In this document: piece after piece, positions 52,885-61,839 of the stretch
Position numbering within the stretch: the first letter of the stretch is position 1
Layout: every line of letters begins with the position of its first letter
Assembly: GCA_963721385.1 (NCBI GenBank)
Contig: CAVRJB010000019.1
Span: forward strand, 310,001 to 374,000
Reading direction: 5' to 3'
DNA length: 64,000 nucleotides
Source: DAOMFB01 sp963721385
GTDB lineage: Bacteria; Acidobacteriota; Thermoanaerobaculia; UBA5066
The notes under the pieces: generated by a model
Told to the model about the DNA's origin: nothing
The model's database searches: none
The model's input: only the letters and a program-made list of their open reading frames with translations
Position numbers and translations under genes: made by a program

Positions 52885-53981
52885 GCTCTCCTCAGGACGG
52901 CACAGAGGAAGTTGCCGCCGGCGCCGAACGCGTTGATCAGAACCGCCCCCGTCTCAGGGCGCTCGGCGAGCTCGGCCGCCGCGAGCGCCAGCTGGACGGC
53001 GCCGGCGAAGGGGTTTTCGCCGATCTTCTCCTTGACGGCGTCCACGCGCGGGCGGCCCGCAAAGACCGACGCGACGGCGGTCTCCTCCGCGCGGTCGGTC
53101 TCGAGGACGCCGTTTTGCGAGAGGTGGACGAGCCCCACGTCCGCCGGCGCGACGCCCGCCTCGTCGAGGGCCGCGCGCATCGTGGCGGCGAGAGACGCGG
53201 CCTCCGCCCGGCGGACCTGCGGCGAGATCGCCGCCGGACGCATGACGACCGAGGCCACGCGGGCCTTGACGGGGGCACCCCGCTCTCGCGCCCGGGATTC
53301 CCCCTCGACGAGGATGCACCCCGCGCCCTCGCCGAGGACGAAGCCGGCCCGCGTCCTCGTGCGCGTGGCGCGGACCCGCTCGTAGGCGAAGTGGTAGTCG
53401 AGGTTCCACTCGTCCGCGGCGCCGATGAGGAGCGCGTCGGCGCGTCGGTCCGTGAGAAGCATCCGGCCCCAGAAGAGGGCGTTGAGCGCCGCGGGATCCT
53501 TCTGTGTGATCGTGACGTTGGGCCCCTTGATGCCGAGCTCGATCGCCGTCACCGACGCCGGGGCGTTCGAGACGGTGTACGGAAAGAGGAAAGGTGAGGC
53601 CGCATCCGGCGACTCGAGGGCCATCTGCCGCTCGAGGTCGACGAGCGGGCCCGCCCCTGCCGACCCGGTGCCGAGCAGGATTCCGGTCCGCTCCTCGCGC
53701 CCCGCCATGGAGTAGCCCGCATCGGCGAGCGCCTGCTTCGCCGCGACGACGGCGTACTGGCTCGCGTGGTCGAGGCGCCGGGCCTTCCCCTTCGGCATCT
53801 CGGGCTCGGACGAGAACGCGCCGATTCGGGCAGCGGGCGAGCGGTCATTCCGGGCCAGGACGTCCGTCCCGTCGACCTCGGCCACCGCCGACCTTCCTTC
53901 AGCGAGAGCGGCGCGCGTCGCCGCGAGGTCGCGGCCGAGCGCCGTGACGGCCGCCGCGCCGGTGATGACGGCGCCTGTCAT
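52881..53981 (-). CDS. ketosynthase-like protein without catalytic residues (chain-length-factor-like)
   Basis: A 366-residue thiolase-fold protein related to FabF. It retains ITGAAAVTALGRDLAATRAA and AIELGIKGPNVTITQKDPAA, LGEGAGCILVEGESRARERG and AVLINAFGAGGNFLCAVLRR. Where the active Cys should stand (TTAC in the partner), the sequence reads ITQKD with Asp162. The HGTAT His is replaced (LSQNG) and the GH Lys/His pair becomes IGENPF. All three catalytic residues are therefore lost, as in the chain-length-factor subunit of type II ketosynthases. The gene overlaps both neighbours by 4 nt, which fits a heterodimer with the upstream ketosynthase. Confidence 0.9.
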   Translation of the reverse strand: MTGAVITGAAAVTALGRDLAATRAALAEGRSAVAEVDGTDVLARNDRSPAARIGAFSSEPEMPKGKARRLDHASQYAVVAAKQALADAGYSMAGREERTGILLGTGSAGAGPLVDLERQMALESPDAASPFLFPYTVSNAPASVTAIELGIKGPNVTITQKDPAALNALFWGRMLLTDRRADALLIGAADEWNLDYHFAYERVRATRTRTRAGFVLGEGAGCILVEGESRARERGAPVKARVASVVMRPAAISPQVRRAEAASLAATMRAALDEAGVAPADVGLVHLSQNGVLETDRAEETAVASVFAGRPRVDAVKEKIGENPFAGAVQLALAAAELAERPETGAVLINAFGAGGNFLCAVLRRA

Positions 53982-55198
53982 CCCGGGAACTCCCCGAACG
54001 CGACGACCGTCGAGTTCCCGCCGAACGCGAACGAGTTGGAGAGGGCCGCACGGACCTTCGTGTCCCGAGCCTCGTTCGGGACGACGTCGAGGTCGCACTC
54101 CGGGTCGGGTTCTCCGTAGTGGATCGTCGGCGGAACGACGCCCCGCGCGATCGTGAGAACGGTGGCGACCGCCTCGATCGCCCCGGCCGAACAGAGACAG
54201 TGGCCGAGCATCGACTTGATGGAGGAGACCGGAATCTCCTTCGCCCGCGCGCCGAGCGCCCGCTTGAGCGACGCCGTCTCGGCCGGGTCGTTCTGGGGCG
54301 TCGCCGTTCCGTGCGCGTTCACGTAGTCGACGTCGGCGGGCTCGAGGCGGGCGGCCTCGAGGCAGGCGCGGATCGTCCGGGCCCCGGCCTCGCCGCTTGG
54401 CTCGGGCTGCGTCATGTGGTGCGCGTCGGAGGTGATGCCGTAGCCGAGGAACCTCGCAAGAACGGGCGCGCCGCGGCGCCGGGCACGTTCCTCCTCCTCG
54501 AAGATCAGGATCCCCGCCGCCTCGCCGATCGTCAGCCCCTTCCGCCGCCGGTCGAAGGGGCGGCACGGCTCGGAGTCGACGGCGCGGAGCGCGTTGAAGC
54601 CGCCGTGCGTCAGCCGCGCGAAGGTGTCGGCTCCGCCCGTCACGACGACGTCGCAAAGTCCGTGGCGGATCAGGTCGGAGGCGAAGCCGAGCGAGGTCGC
54701 CGACGAGGAGCAGGCAGTCGTGACCGTGGAACGGGGCCCGAGGAGGCCCCACCGCTCGGCGATCCGGTCGGTCGTCTGGTCGGGCGGTTGGTTCAGGACG
54801 CGGGTGGGCCGCGCCGCGCGCGGCCCGTGGGCGAGGAGCGTCCGGAAGTAATTCTCGGAGTCGAGGAGGCCGGAGACGCCGGCGCCGAGGACGACGCCGA
54901 TCCGGAACGGATTTTCGCGGGAGAGGTCGAGGCCGGCGGCCACGATCGCCTCCTCCGCCGCCGCGAGGCCAAGGACATCGGTCCGCGAGAGCCGCCGCCG
55001 GACCCGCGGTGAGACGCCGGCGTCCGGGAGCCCGCGCACTTCCGCCGCGAGCTTCGTCCGGAAGCCGGAGGCGTCAAAGAGCGTGATCGGCCCGATGCCG
55101 CAGCGCCCCTCGACGAGGCCTCTCCACGTCGTCTCGAGGTCGTTCCCGAGTGACGTCACGGCGCCAAGGCCGGTCACGACGACGCGGCGCGATTCCAT
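53978..55198 (-). CDS. beta-ketoacyl-ACP synthase (FabF-like), catalytic partner of a KS-CLF-like pair
   Basis: A 406-residue condensing enzyme starting MESRRVVVTGLGAVTSLGND. Active Cys163 (GPRSTVTTACSSSATSLG), His296 (YVNAHGTATPQNDPAETASL), Lys328 and His333 (SSIKSMLGHCLCSAGAIEAV) are all present, so it should be active. Malonyl- or acyl-ACP is the expected substrate. ATG 55198 has TAAGAT 7 nt upstream (leaderless type). It is followed with ATGA overlap by a catalytically dead ketosynthase-like gene and then a thioesterase. No ACP, ketoreductase or dehydratase is nearby, so this could be a fatty-acid, aryl-polyene-like or other polyketide unit; the product cannot be deduced. Confidence 0.93.
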   Translation of the reverse strand: MESRRVVVTGLGAVTSLGNDLETTWRGLVEGRCGIGPITLFDASGFRTKLAAEVRGLPDAGVSPRVRRRLSRTDVLGLAAAEEAIVAAGLDLSRENPFRIGVVLGAGVSGLLDSENYFRTLLAHGPRAARPTRVLNQPPDQTTDRIAERWGLLGPRSTVTTACSSSATSLGFASDLIRHGLCDVVVTGGADTFARLTHGGFNALRAVDSEPCRPFDRRRKGLTIGEAAGILIFEEEERARRRGAPVLARFLGYGITSDAHHMTQPEPSGEAGARTIRACLEAARLEPADVDYVNAHGTATPQNDPAETASLKRALGARAKEIPVSSIKSMLGHCLCSAGAIEAVATVLTIARGVVPPTIHYGEPDPECDLDVVPNEARDTKVRAALSNSFAFGGNSTVVAFGEFPG

Positions 55199-55205
55199 TC
55201 GCAGG

Positions 55206-55211
55206 ATCTTA
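55206..55211 (-). promoter_or_regulatory. putative leaderless promoter box of the KS operon
   Basis: TAAGAT on the minus strand ends 7 nt before the ATG at 55198. Confidence 0.45.
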
Positions 55212-55382
55212 CTGAGTCGGGTGCGGGCCTGGATTTCTCGAAGTCGGCCCTCGGCATTCCGCCGCCCGTACCGACGCCTGCGCGCACCCTTTCGATTAAG
55301 ATCGGCGACGACTTCCGACGAGAAATCGGCCCATTCCGACGCGTCGGGCGACCGGGTGAAGGTCAACGCGAGGAGAAACGCC

Positions 55383-56043
55383 ATGAAGGTCCCCGTCGCC
55401 CTCACCCTCGTTCTCGCGCTCGCACTCCCCGAAGCGCCCGCCACCGCCGGCGCCCCCGACATCCCGGAGGCACGGCGGAGATTCATGGCCGCCGTTCACG
55501 CGACCGACCGGGACGTTGCCTCGCTCGAGACGGCGCTCGAAGCCGCCATTTCGCGGAGCGCGAAGCTGCAGGCTCAGGACGGCAAGAAGGACCTCGAAGA
55601 GCTCAAGAAGCTTCTCGGCGCGCTCAAGGCCTTCAAGACGGAGAAAGCACGGATCCTCGTCAAGGCCGAACAGGCCCAGCCCCATGGGGCAAGTGCGGCG
55701 GAACAGGCAAAGGAAGCGCAGGAACTGGGTTGCCAGGCACAGAAATTCGCGACATCATCAAACAGGTGGTCCTCGTCATCGTCGCCGTGGTGGTCGAGGT
55801 TACACCTTTGGAAAGGTCGATCCAGAGGGCGGCACCCTGATCGTGGCGGTCCCCAGCGCGATCGTCTCGCTCACGGCGACTCTCCAGGTCTCGCTTTCCG
55901 ACATACTACGGGCGCTGCGATTCACGGGCGAAGGCGACACCGCGGCCCGCTGGCTGAAGGACAACCCCTGGTTCGCGACTAACGTCAGGGCCGCCGACCT
56001 CGTGACCGGCTTCCTGACGAAAGTCAATTGGCGATGGCGGTGA
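55383..56043 (+). pseudogene. secreted helical protein with membrane segment, frame-disrupted
   Basis: The first part has a signal peptide (MKVPVALTLVLALALPEAPA) and a charged coiled coil (KKDLEELKKLLGALKAFKTE). After about residue 115 the frame degenerates; a third frame from 55742 reads EIRDIIKQVVLVIVAVVVEV, a membrane-helix-like stretch. A second shift leads to GYTFGKVDPEGGTLIVAVPS and ILRALRFTGEGDTAARWLKD, ending at TGA 56041-56043. All three parts look like real protein, so one gene of ~220 residues was probably broken by two or more indels. Family not recognised. TTAAGAT lies upstream at 55295. Confidence 0.5.
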
Positions 56044-56274
56044 CGCGCCAGGCAAACGCGGCGGCAAAGCAAGCACAGGCCCGGAGCAGGGGCGAAGGCA
56101 GGGCTGCAGGCGGCGCCGAAACTGCCCGCGAGACCGCTCCCTGCCGTTTCAACCCCGACGCCGAAGCCGCACTGACGGCCGGCGGGGCGTGACGCGGCGC
56201 ACGCGCCTCTCGCCTTCGAGGTCGCGATCGTGGCAGGATCCGGAGCGAAACACCCCCTTTCCTCCGGAGGAAGA

Positions 56275-59274
56275 ATGAGACAGGCCCGCTTTGGTGCGAC
56301 GGTCCTTCTGGCCGGAGGTCTCGTGGTTTTCTCGCCGAGCGCCTCCGCGACGGTCGCGCTCGCGCCCTCGAGCGGGAGCGCCCTCCCGTCGCAGTCCATT
56401 TCCGTGACGGCGACGATCACGTTCGGCGGGAACGCCCTTCCGGCGGGCACCTGGGTGCTCGGTTTCAGCGGTCTTCCGGCCGGCGTCACGACGGTCCCGG
56501 CTGCACCGAGCTACACGATCCTGCCTGCCATTCTCGGGATCTCGGCCACGGTCACCTTTCAATTCTCCGTGGGGGCCGGGGCGGTCCCGGGCGGTCCGTT
56601 CATCATTACGGTTTCGGATCCGGCCACTCTTACGTCGAAAGACTTCGCCCTGACGGTGCTGGCCCCGCCGGATTTCGCCCTTCGGCTCAACCCGATTTCG
56701 CTGAGCCTCCCGGCGGGCGGGAGCGGGATCACGCAGGTGACCGTGCAGCCGCTGAGTGGATTCAACGGTGTCGTCCAGGTGACCGCGCCGACGATCCCGG
56801 GGATCACCTTCTCGCCGGCGAACTTCAGCGTGGTCGCGGGCGGGACGCAGCCGGTTACGGTCGCGGCGGCTCCGGGGACCCTCCCCAACAGCTACACCGG
56901 CAACTTCACGGGAACGGCCGTCGGCATCCCCGGTTCGCGGACCGCCGGCATCTCGGTGACGGTCACTCCGGCGCCCGACTTCAGTCTCTCCGCGGTACCG
57001 GCGACGCTCACCCTTTCGCCCGGCGGCTCTGCGTCCGTGACGGTCTCCGCGGCGGCCACGGGGGGCTTCTCGGGGCCGATCTCGGTCGTCACGCAGCTCG
57101 CCGGGGGGCTGACGGCCGACGTGCCGTCGTTCACGCTCCAGCCTGGACAGTCCCGCGTCGTGACGCTCTCCGCCCCCGCGGGCGCTGCGGCCGGCACGAA
57201 CAACGCGACCTTCAGCGGGACGGCGCCGGGGGTCACGGGTGTCCGGACGGCGACCGTCGCGGTCACGGTCGCCTCGCAGCCCGACTTCACCCTCGAGGTC
57301 CAGCCCTCGGCGATCAACCTTCCGGCCGGAGGGAGCGCGCCGGCGACCGTCAGGCTCGTTCCGATCAACAACTGGAACTCGCCCGTCGACGTGACGGCCA
57401 CGGGCTCGGCGGGCATCTCCGTCGTGCCGCCGTCGTTCAACCTCGCGCCCGGAGCGCCAAGGCCGGTCGAGATCCGGGCGGACGTGAGCACGCCCCCCGG
57501 CGCGGTGACGCTCACCTTTCAGGCCCGCGGATCGAGCGGAGCGGGCGGCGGGACGGTCACGCGCACCGTGAACGTCCAGGTGTCGGTCGCGCCACTGTCG
57601 GACTTCAACGTCCGTGTCACGCCCCCGCAGGCGCGCGTAAACGCCGGCCGGAAGACCGATCTGACGCTCGTCCTCGAGCCGCTCGGCGTCTTCGCTGGAA
57701 GCGCGGCCATCACGGTCCTCGACGCGCCGCCGGGCTCGACCTTCTCGCCGCCCACCCTGGTTCTCACCCCGAACGCGCCGCAGACGATGACGCTCTCGGT
57801 GCCGCGCTCGACCCCGCCCGGGTCGTACGTCGTGGTGCTGAGGGCGGACGAGGTGGTCACGCCCTCCGCCCGCGCGCGCCGTCCGCTCGCCATCTCGAAG
57901 ACCATCCGCATTCCCCTCGACGTCCAGCCGCCGGTCGGCGGTTTCACGGTGACCGCGAGCCCGGTGGCCGTCCAGGCGTCTCCGGGGCAGGTCGTGGCGA
58001 TCACCTACGTCTTCCGGAACCTCGGGAGCGACCCCCTCCGGATCGTCGGCGACACCTTCACACGGTCCGCCGGGACGACGGTGTTCGACAGCGTCGGGGA
58101 GACCGTCGACCTCGTCCTGCCTCCCAACGGTTCGCTGACCTACACGAACGCGGTCCAGGCGACGGGCGACATGTTCGCCCATGCCGGCCAGCCGCCGCTC
58201 GTCCGGGCCGACCGGGCCTTCCGCGCGGCCCCCGACGCCACGGGATTCGTCGACACGGCTTCGGCCTCCGTCGCGATCACCGCGGTCAACCCGCTCCTCG
58301 CGACGGCGTCGGCGACCCGGATCTCGGTCGTCTTCCCGATCGCCGGGTCGCTCGTCGCGCGGGGGGAGAGCCTGCGCGCGCAGGGTCTCATCTTCACGAC
58401 CGGGAGCGGCCTCTTCCTCGTCGGCTGGTATTGGGACGGGATCCTCGTCGAGACGGCCTCGGTCCCGGTGCAGAACGGCACGCCCGTGGCCGTGTCGAAC
58501 GCCGTGACGCTCCCGACGCTCATCGCGGGGACGCACGAGATCACCCTCGCCGTCCTCACGCCGAATCCGATCGCCTCGCCGCCGGTTCAGATCTACGTCG
58601 ACGACGTCGGCAGCTCCCTCAGGACCGTCTCTCCCGCCTCGGGGAGCGCTTTCGTCCCGGCGCTCCAGGCGCCGACCTTCTCGTGGGTCCCCGTTCCGGG
58701 GATCACGGCCTACAAGGTCGGCCTCGGCCGGCGCGGCCGGCCCGAGGAGATTCGCTGGTACGACGGCATGGGGACGGAGTGGAGCCCGCCCGCCGCCGTC
58801 TGGAACCGGCTGCCGGAGGGCGAGTACGAGTGGACGGTGCGGGGCTACTCCGGTACCGGCCGGGCCGTCCTGGACAAGATGAGCGGCGGCGCTTCGGCGC
58901 CGCCGACGAGCGAGGGCAGCTCCGGCGTGGCGGATGGGTGGACGGTGTCGTCGGCTCCCGCGCGGTTCTCGCTCGGCGGCTTCGAATCCCGGCTCGCGCC
59001 TCTCAAGGGCGAGACCCGGACCAGCCCGGCCGGCGTGAGCTTCTCCTGGACGCCGGTCGAGCACGCCATCTATGTCCTCTACGCCTTTGAGCGGGCCGGG
59101 GCGGAGACGCGCCGCCTCTTCGTCGAGATGACGACAAGCCCCTCTCTCGCCGTCGAGACGAGCCGCGTTTCCCGCGGCGGGCCGGTCGTCTGGAAGGTGA
59201 TCGCCGTCGACGTCGAGGGGAGGCCCTTGGCGGCTACGCCCCTTCTGGACGTTTCTGCAGGCGGCCTGAGATGA
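56275..59274 (+). CDS. large secreted protein of tandem Ig-like repeats
   Basis: A 999-residue protein. CCGGAGGAAGA precedes ATG 56275. A signal peptide (ARFGATVLLAGGLVVFSPSA) is followed by about five Ig-like repeats of ~100 residues between residues 110 and 590. The repeat theme is PDFxLxxxPxxxxLxxGGSxxxTV then a Pro/Gly-rich turn and PxFxLxPGxxxxVTxSAP (clear in ATLTLSPGGSASVTVSAAAT, FTLQPGQSRVVTLSAPAGAA). A mixed region follows, then two fibronectin-type segments with FSWVPVPGITAY and FSWTPVEHAIYVLY. No catalytic site is seen. The TGA overlaps the next gene (ATGA), so it is probably exported or displayed through the barrel encoded there, or binds to it. Confidence 0.85.
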   Translation: MRQARFGATVLLAGGLVVFSPSASATVALAPSSGSALPSQSISVTATITFGGNALPAGTWVLGFSGLPAGVTTVPAAPSYTILPAILGISATVTFQFSVGAGAVPGGPFIITVSDPATLTSKDFALTVLAPPDFALRLNPISLSLPAGGSGITQVTVQPLSGFNGVVQVTAPTIPGITFSPANFSVVAGGTQPVTVAAAPGTLPNSYTGNFTGTAVGIPGSRTAGISVTVTPAPDFSLSAVPATLTLSPGGSASVTVSAAATGGFSGPISVVTQLAGGLTADVPSFTLQPGQSRVVTLSAPAGAAAGTNNATFSGTAPGVTGVRTATVAVTVASQPDFTLEVQPSAINLPAGGSAPATVRLVPINNWNSPVDVTATGSAGISVVPPSFNLAPGAPRPVEIRADVSTPPGAVTLTFQARGSSGAGGGTVTRTVNVQVSVAPLSDFNVRVTPPQARVNAGRKTDLTLVLEPLGVFAGSAAITVLDAPPGSTFSPPTLVLTPNAPQTMTLSVPRSTPPGSYVVVLRADEVVTPSARARRPLAISKTIRIPLDVQPPVGGFTVTASPVAVQASPGQVVAITYVFRNLGSDPLRIVGDTFTRSAGTTVFDSVGETVDLVLPPNGSLTYTNAVQATGDMFAHAGQPPLVRADRAFRAAPDATGFVDTASASVAITAVNPLLATASATRISVVFPIAGSLVARGESLRAQGLIFTTGSGLFLVGWYWDGILVETASVPVQNGTPVAVSNAVTLPTLIAGTHEITLAVLTPNPIASPPVQIYVDDVGSSLRTVSPASGSAFVPALQAPTFSWVPVPGITAYKVGLGRRGRPEEIRWYDGMGTEWSPPAAVWNRLPEGEYEWTVRGYSGTGRAVLDKMSGGASAPPTSEGSSGVADGWTVSSAPARFSLGGFESRLAPLKGETRTSPAGVSFSWTPVEHAIYVLYAFERAGAETRRLFVEMTTSPSLAVETSRVSRGGPVVWKVIAVDVEGRPLAATPLLDVSAGGLR

Positions 59275-61367
59275 GACGGCTCGCCGCGGCCGTCCTCGCT
59301 CTCGGGCCGGCTCTCGCGTCTGGTCAGGAGCCGGCGCCGGCTGCCACTCCGACTCCCGCGGAAGCGCCGGTCGAAGCCGCGACCTTGCAGGTCGACGCCG
59401 CGCTGCCGCCCCCGCCCGAGATCCCGGCCGGATTCGCCTCGGCGGCGCCGCTCGGCGACGTGACCGAGGCGAAGCCCGCGATCACGTTCCAGCACACGGC
59501 GCCGGATTTCAGCTTCACGGCGCTCCGCGTCGACGGCGTCGCCGTCACCGAACTCGTGGCGAAAGAGGGAGACGCGTACGTCTACCGTCCCCCGCTCCCG
59601 TTCGCCGGCGGCGAGCACGCGGTCGAGATCGACTTCGTCGAGGGACAGGCGCCGTCGAGCGCGCGTTGGGCGTTTCGGACGACGCCTCCTCCGCCCCGGC
59701 CGGACACGGCGGTCGGCTGGTCGTTCTCGGGTGAAGTGAGTCGCTCCCACGCCGAGCCCGTCGGGAGGGAAGGCCCCACGGCGAACCAGACCCTGCCGAC
59801 GATCGCGCCGAACTTCCAGGGGACGGTCACCGACACCGAGTCGAAAGTGACGGCCGGGTGGAACGCCACCTATACGCAATCGTACGACCCGAACAACCCG
59901 CCGCCGCACGTCTCCCCGCCGGCCGTCGTCCTCTCCGCCCAGAAGTCGATCTTCAAGGCGACGCTCGGCAACGGGCCGCTCGAGACCTTCGCGCCGTCGA
60001 TGCTGGTTCAGACCCTCTCCACGCGGCGCGGCCTCGAGCTGGGCCTCGACTCGAAGCTCGGCTCGCTCCGCGTCTACGGCAACTTCGGCGACGGGCTTCC
60101 GTCGTCCGCGGGTGTCAACGAGTTCCGGCAAAACCTCTATGGCGTCTCGGTGACGCCGATGATCGACTCCACCGGCCGCTTCAAGTTCCGGCTTCTGTGG
60201 CAGTACGCCGAGGACGTGAAGGACCCGCTCTACAACGGCCCGCCCCAGATCGTCCCGCCCCTCGGGACATCCGGCGCGATCGGCCCCGGCCTCGGCGTGC
60301 CTCAACCACAACCGCCGCTGTTCGGGTCGACGCCGAAGAAAGGTCAGCTGATTTCGGGCTCGGTGGAATACCTCGTGGTTCCGGAGGCCAACTTCCTTCT
60401 GAAGGCCGAAGGGGTCCGGAGCTTTTTCACGAACAACTCGACGAGCCAGCCCGAGACCGGAGACTGGGCCTGGGCCGTCACCGCGGCGGCGAGTCCCCTC
60501 GGGTTCACGTTCGCGGCAGGAATCCGCGACATCGGAAACTACGTCGGCTCGGCGGCCAACCCGGCCCTCATCGCCGGCCGGCTGATCTGGGACGTGGCGC
60601 TCTCCCGCGCCTTCGGGGCGCTCTCGGTCTCGGCCACGTACGCCCGGACGAACGACGGCGGAGCCGCCTACTCGACCGGGTCGTACCAGGCGCCGACCGG
60701 GCACGCCGACGCCGTCGCGGGCTCGGTCTCGTACAACTTCGCCTCCTCGCGGACCGGCCTCTCGCTCTCGATCCAGGAGAACCGCGCCCTCTCGGCGGGC
60801 AACGAGAACAAGCAGACCAACCTCTCGCTCAACGTCTCGCAGCCCGTCGGCACGTGGCAGGCGTCGCTCGGCCTTCTCGGGGGGCGCCAGGAGTCGGGCG
60901 GCGCCTTCTCCTCGCAGTCGGATCTTCGCGGCGCCACGCTCGGTGTCGGGACGCAGGGGACGTTCTTCTCGCTCCAGACCGGCTTCGGCTTCAACGAGAT
61001 GAAGAACGTCGCCACCGGGGAGAAGACGACGAGCCTGAACGCGATGCTCACCCCCGACCTGAACTTTTTCAACCGCGTCGTGAACCTGACGCCGATCGGG
61101 ACGTGGACGCACCAGACGGCGTCCGGCGGCCTGTCGAATTCGAGCTCGTTCAGTTACGGCGCGCGCCTGACGCTCCGGACGTGGGGGGCGCTGAAGGGTT
61201 TCGGCATCTACGGGCAGTACGTCGAATCGCAGGTCGTCCCGCAGGCCGAAGGGGTGCCGATCACTCGGGACCGCCGGATGTCGGCCGGGCTCGCCATGCT
61301 CCTCGGCGGCGGGTCTTTGGGCCCACAGATCGCCCAGCAGATCGTCACGCCGATGGGAGGGCGCTGA
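59271..61367 (+). CDS. outer-membrane beta-barrel protein coupled to the Ig-repeat protein
   Basis: A 698-residue exported protein. A signal peptide (RRLAAAVLALGPALASGQEP) and a Pro/Ala-rich linker lead to an N-terminal domain of ~100 residues (FSFTALRVDGVAVTELVAKE). The remainder is a long barrel of amphipathic strands, e.g. GLELGLDSKLGSLRVYGNFG, FKFRLLWQYAEDV, GLSLSIQENRALSAGNENKQ, GTFFSLQTGFGFNEMKNVAT and SFSYGARLTLRTWGALKGFG, about 18-20 strands. The start overlaps the upstream stop by 4 nt. Probably an outer-membrane partner of the Ig-repeat protein. Specific function unknown. Confidence 0.8.
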   Translation: MRRLAAAVLALGPALASGQEPAPAATPTPAEAPVEAATLQVDAALPPPPEIPAGFASAAPLGDVTEAKPAITFQHTAPDFSFTALRVDGVAVTELVAKEGDAYVYRPPLPFAGGEHAVEIDFVEGQAPSSARWAFRTTPPPPRPDTAVGWSFSGEVSRSHAEPVGREGPTANQTLPTIAPNFQGTVTDTESKVTAGWNATYTQSYDPNNPPPHVSPPAVVLSAQKSIFKATLGNGPLETFAPSMLVQTLSTRRGLELGLDSKLGSLRVYGNFGDGLPSSAGVNEFRQNLYGVSVTPMIDSTGRFKFRLLWQYAEDVKDPLYNGPPQIVPPLGTSGAIGPGLGVPQPQPPLFGSTPKKGQLISGSVEYLVVPEANFLLKAEGVRSFFTNNSTSQPETGDWAWAVTAAASPLGFTFAAGIRDIGNYVGSAANPALIAGRLIWDVALSRAFGALSVSATYARTNDGGAAYSTGSYQAPTGHADAVAGSVSYNFASSRTGLSLSIQENRALSAGNENKQTNLSLNVSQPVGTWQASLGLLGGRQESGGAFSSQSDLRGATLGVGTQGTFFSLQTGFGFNEMKNVATGEKTTSLNAMLTPDLNFFNRVVNLTPIGTWTHQTASGGLSNSSSFSYGARLTLRTWGALKGFGIYGQYVESQVVPQAEGVPITRDRRMSAGLAMLLGGGSLGPQIAQQIVTPMGGR

Positions 61368-61384
61368 GGGGCGGGACGTACGGG

Positions 61385-61390
61385 CATAAT
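61385..61390 (+). promoter_or_regulatory. putative leaderless promoter box
   Basis: CATAAT ends 8 nt before ATG 61399; no ribosome-binding site is seen between them. Confidence 0.4.
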
Positions 61391-61398
61391 CCCCGGCC

Positions 61399-61827
61399 AT
61401 GTCGAACCGCGTCGACTGGCACCGCTACTTCATGAACATCGCACGGGAGGTGGCGCAGCGCGCCACCTGCCCGCGCAAGCACGTCGGCGCGGTCGTCGTC
61501 CGCGACAAGCGGATCCTCTCGACCGGCTACAACGGCTCGCTCCGGGGCCTGCCGCACTGCGACGAGGTCGGCTGCCTCATGGAGGACGGCCACTGCACGG
61601 CGACGGTCCACGCGGAGGCGAACGCCATCCTGCAGGCGGCGCTGAACGGCGTGAGAATCGAGGGAGGCGAGATCTACACGACCGCGTCCCCGTGCTGGAA
61701 CTGCTTCAAGCTGATCGCGAACGCGGGACTCATGACGATCTACTTCGGCGAGTTCTACCGCGAGAAGCGGATCCACGACTACGCCGAGAAGGTCGGCATC
61801 GAGCTCGTCGACCTCGGCGGCGTCTGA
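61399..61827 (+). CDS. dCMP deaminase (ComEB-like cytidine/deoxycytidylate deaminase family)
   Basis: A 142-residue zinc deaminase. The zinc motif is CTATVHAEANAILQAAL (HAE; His and catalytic Glu) with the second half YTTASPCWNCFKLIANAGLM (PCxxC). The N-terminus MSNRVDWHRYFMNIAREVAQ, RATCPRKHVGAVVVRDKRIL, GYNGSLRGLPHCDEVGC is typical of dCMP deaminase/ComEB. It converts dCMP to dUMP in the dTMP supply pathway. The start appears leaderless (CATAAT 8 nt upstream). It ends 12 bp from the convergent peptidase gene. Confidence 0.95.
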   Translation: MSNRVDWHRYFMNIAREVAQRATCPRKHVGAVVVRDKRILSTGYNGSLRGLPHCDEVGCLMEDGHCTATVHAEANAILQAALNGVRIEGGEIYTTASPCWNCFKLIANAGLMTIYFGEFYREKRIHDYAEKVGIELVDLGGV

Positions 61828-61839
61828 CGCGGGACGCAG

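Noticed and set aside
56149..59064. 971-codon minus-strand frame under the Ig-repeat protein
   Set aside because: Asp/Arg-rich shadow; the plus strand has signal peptide, ribosome site and repeats.
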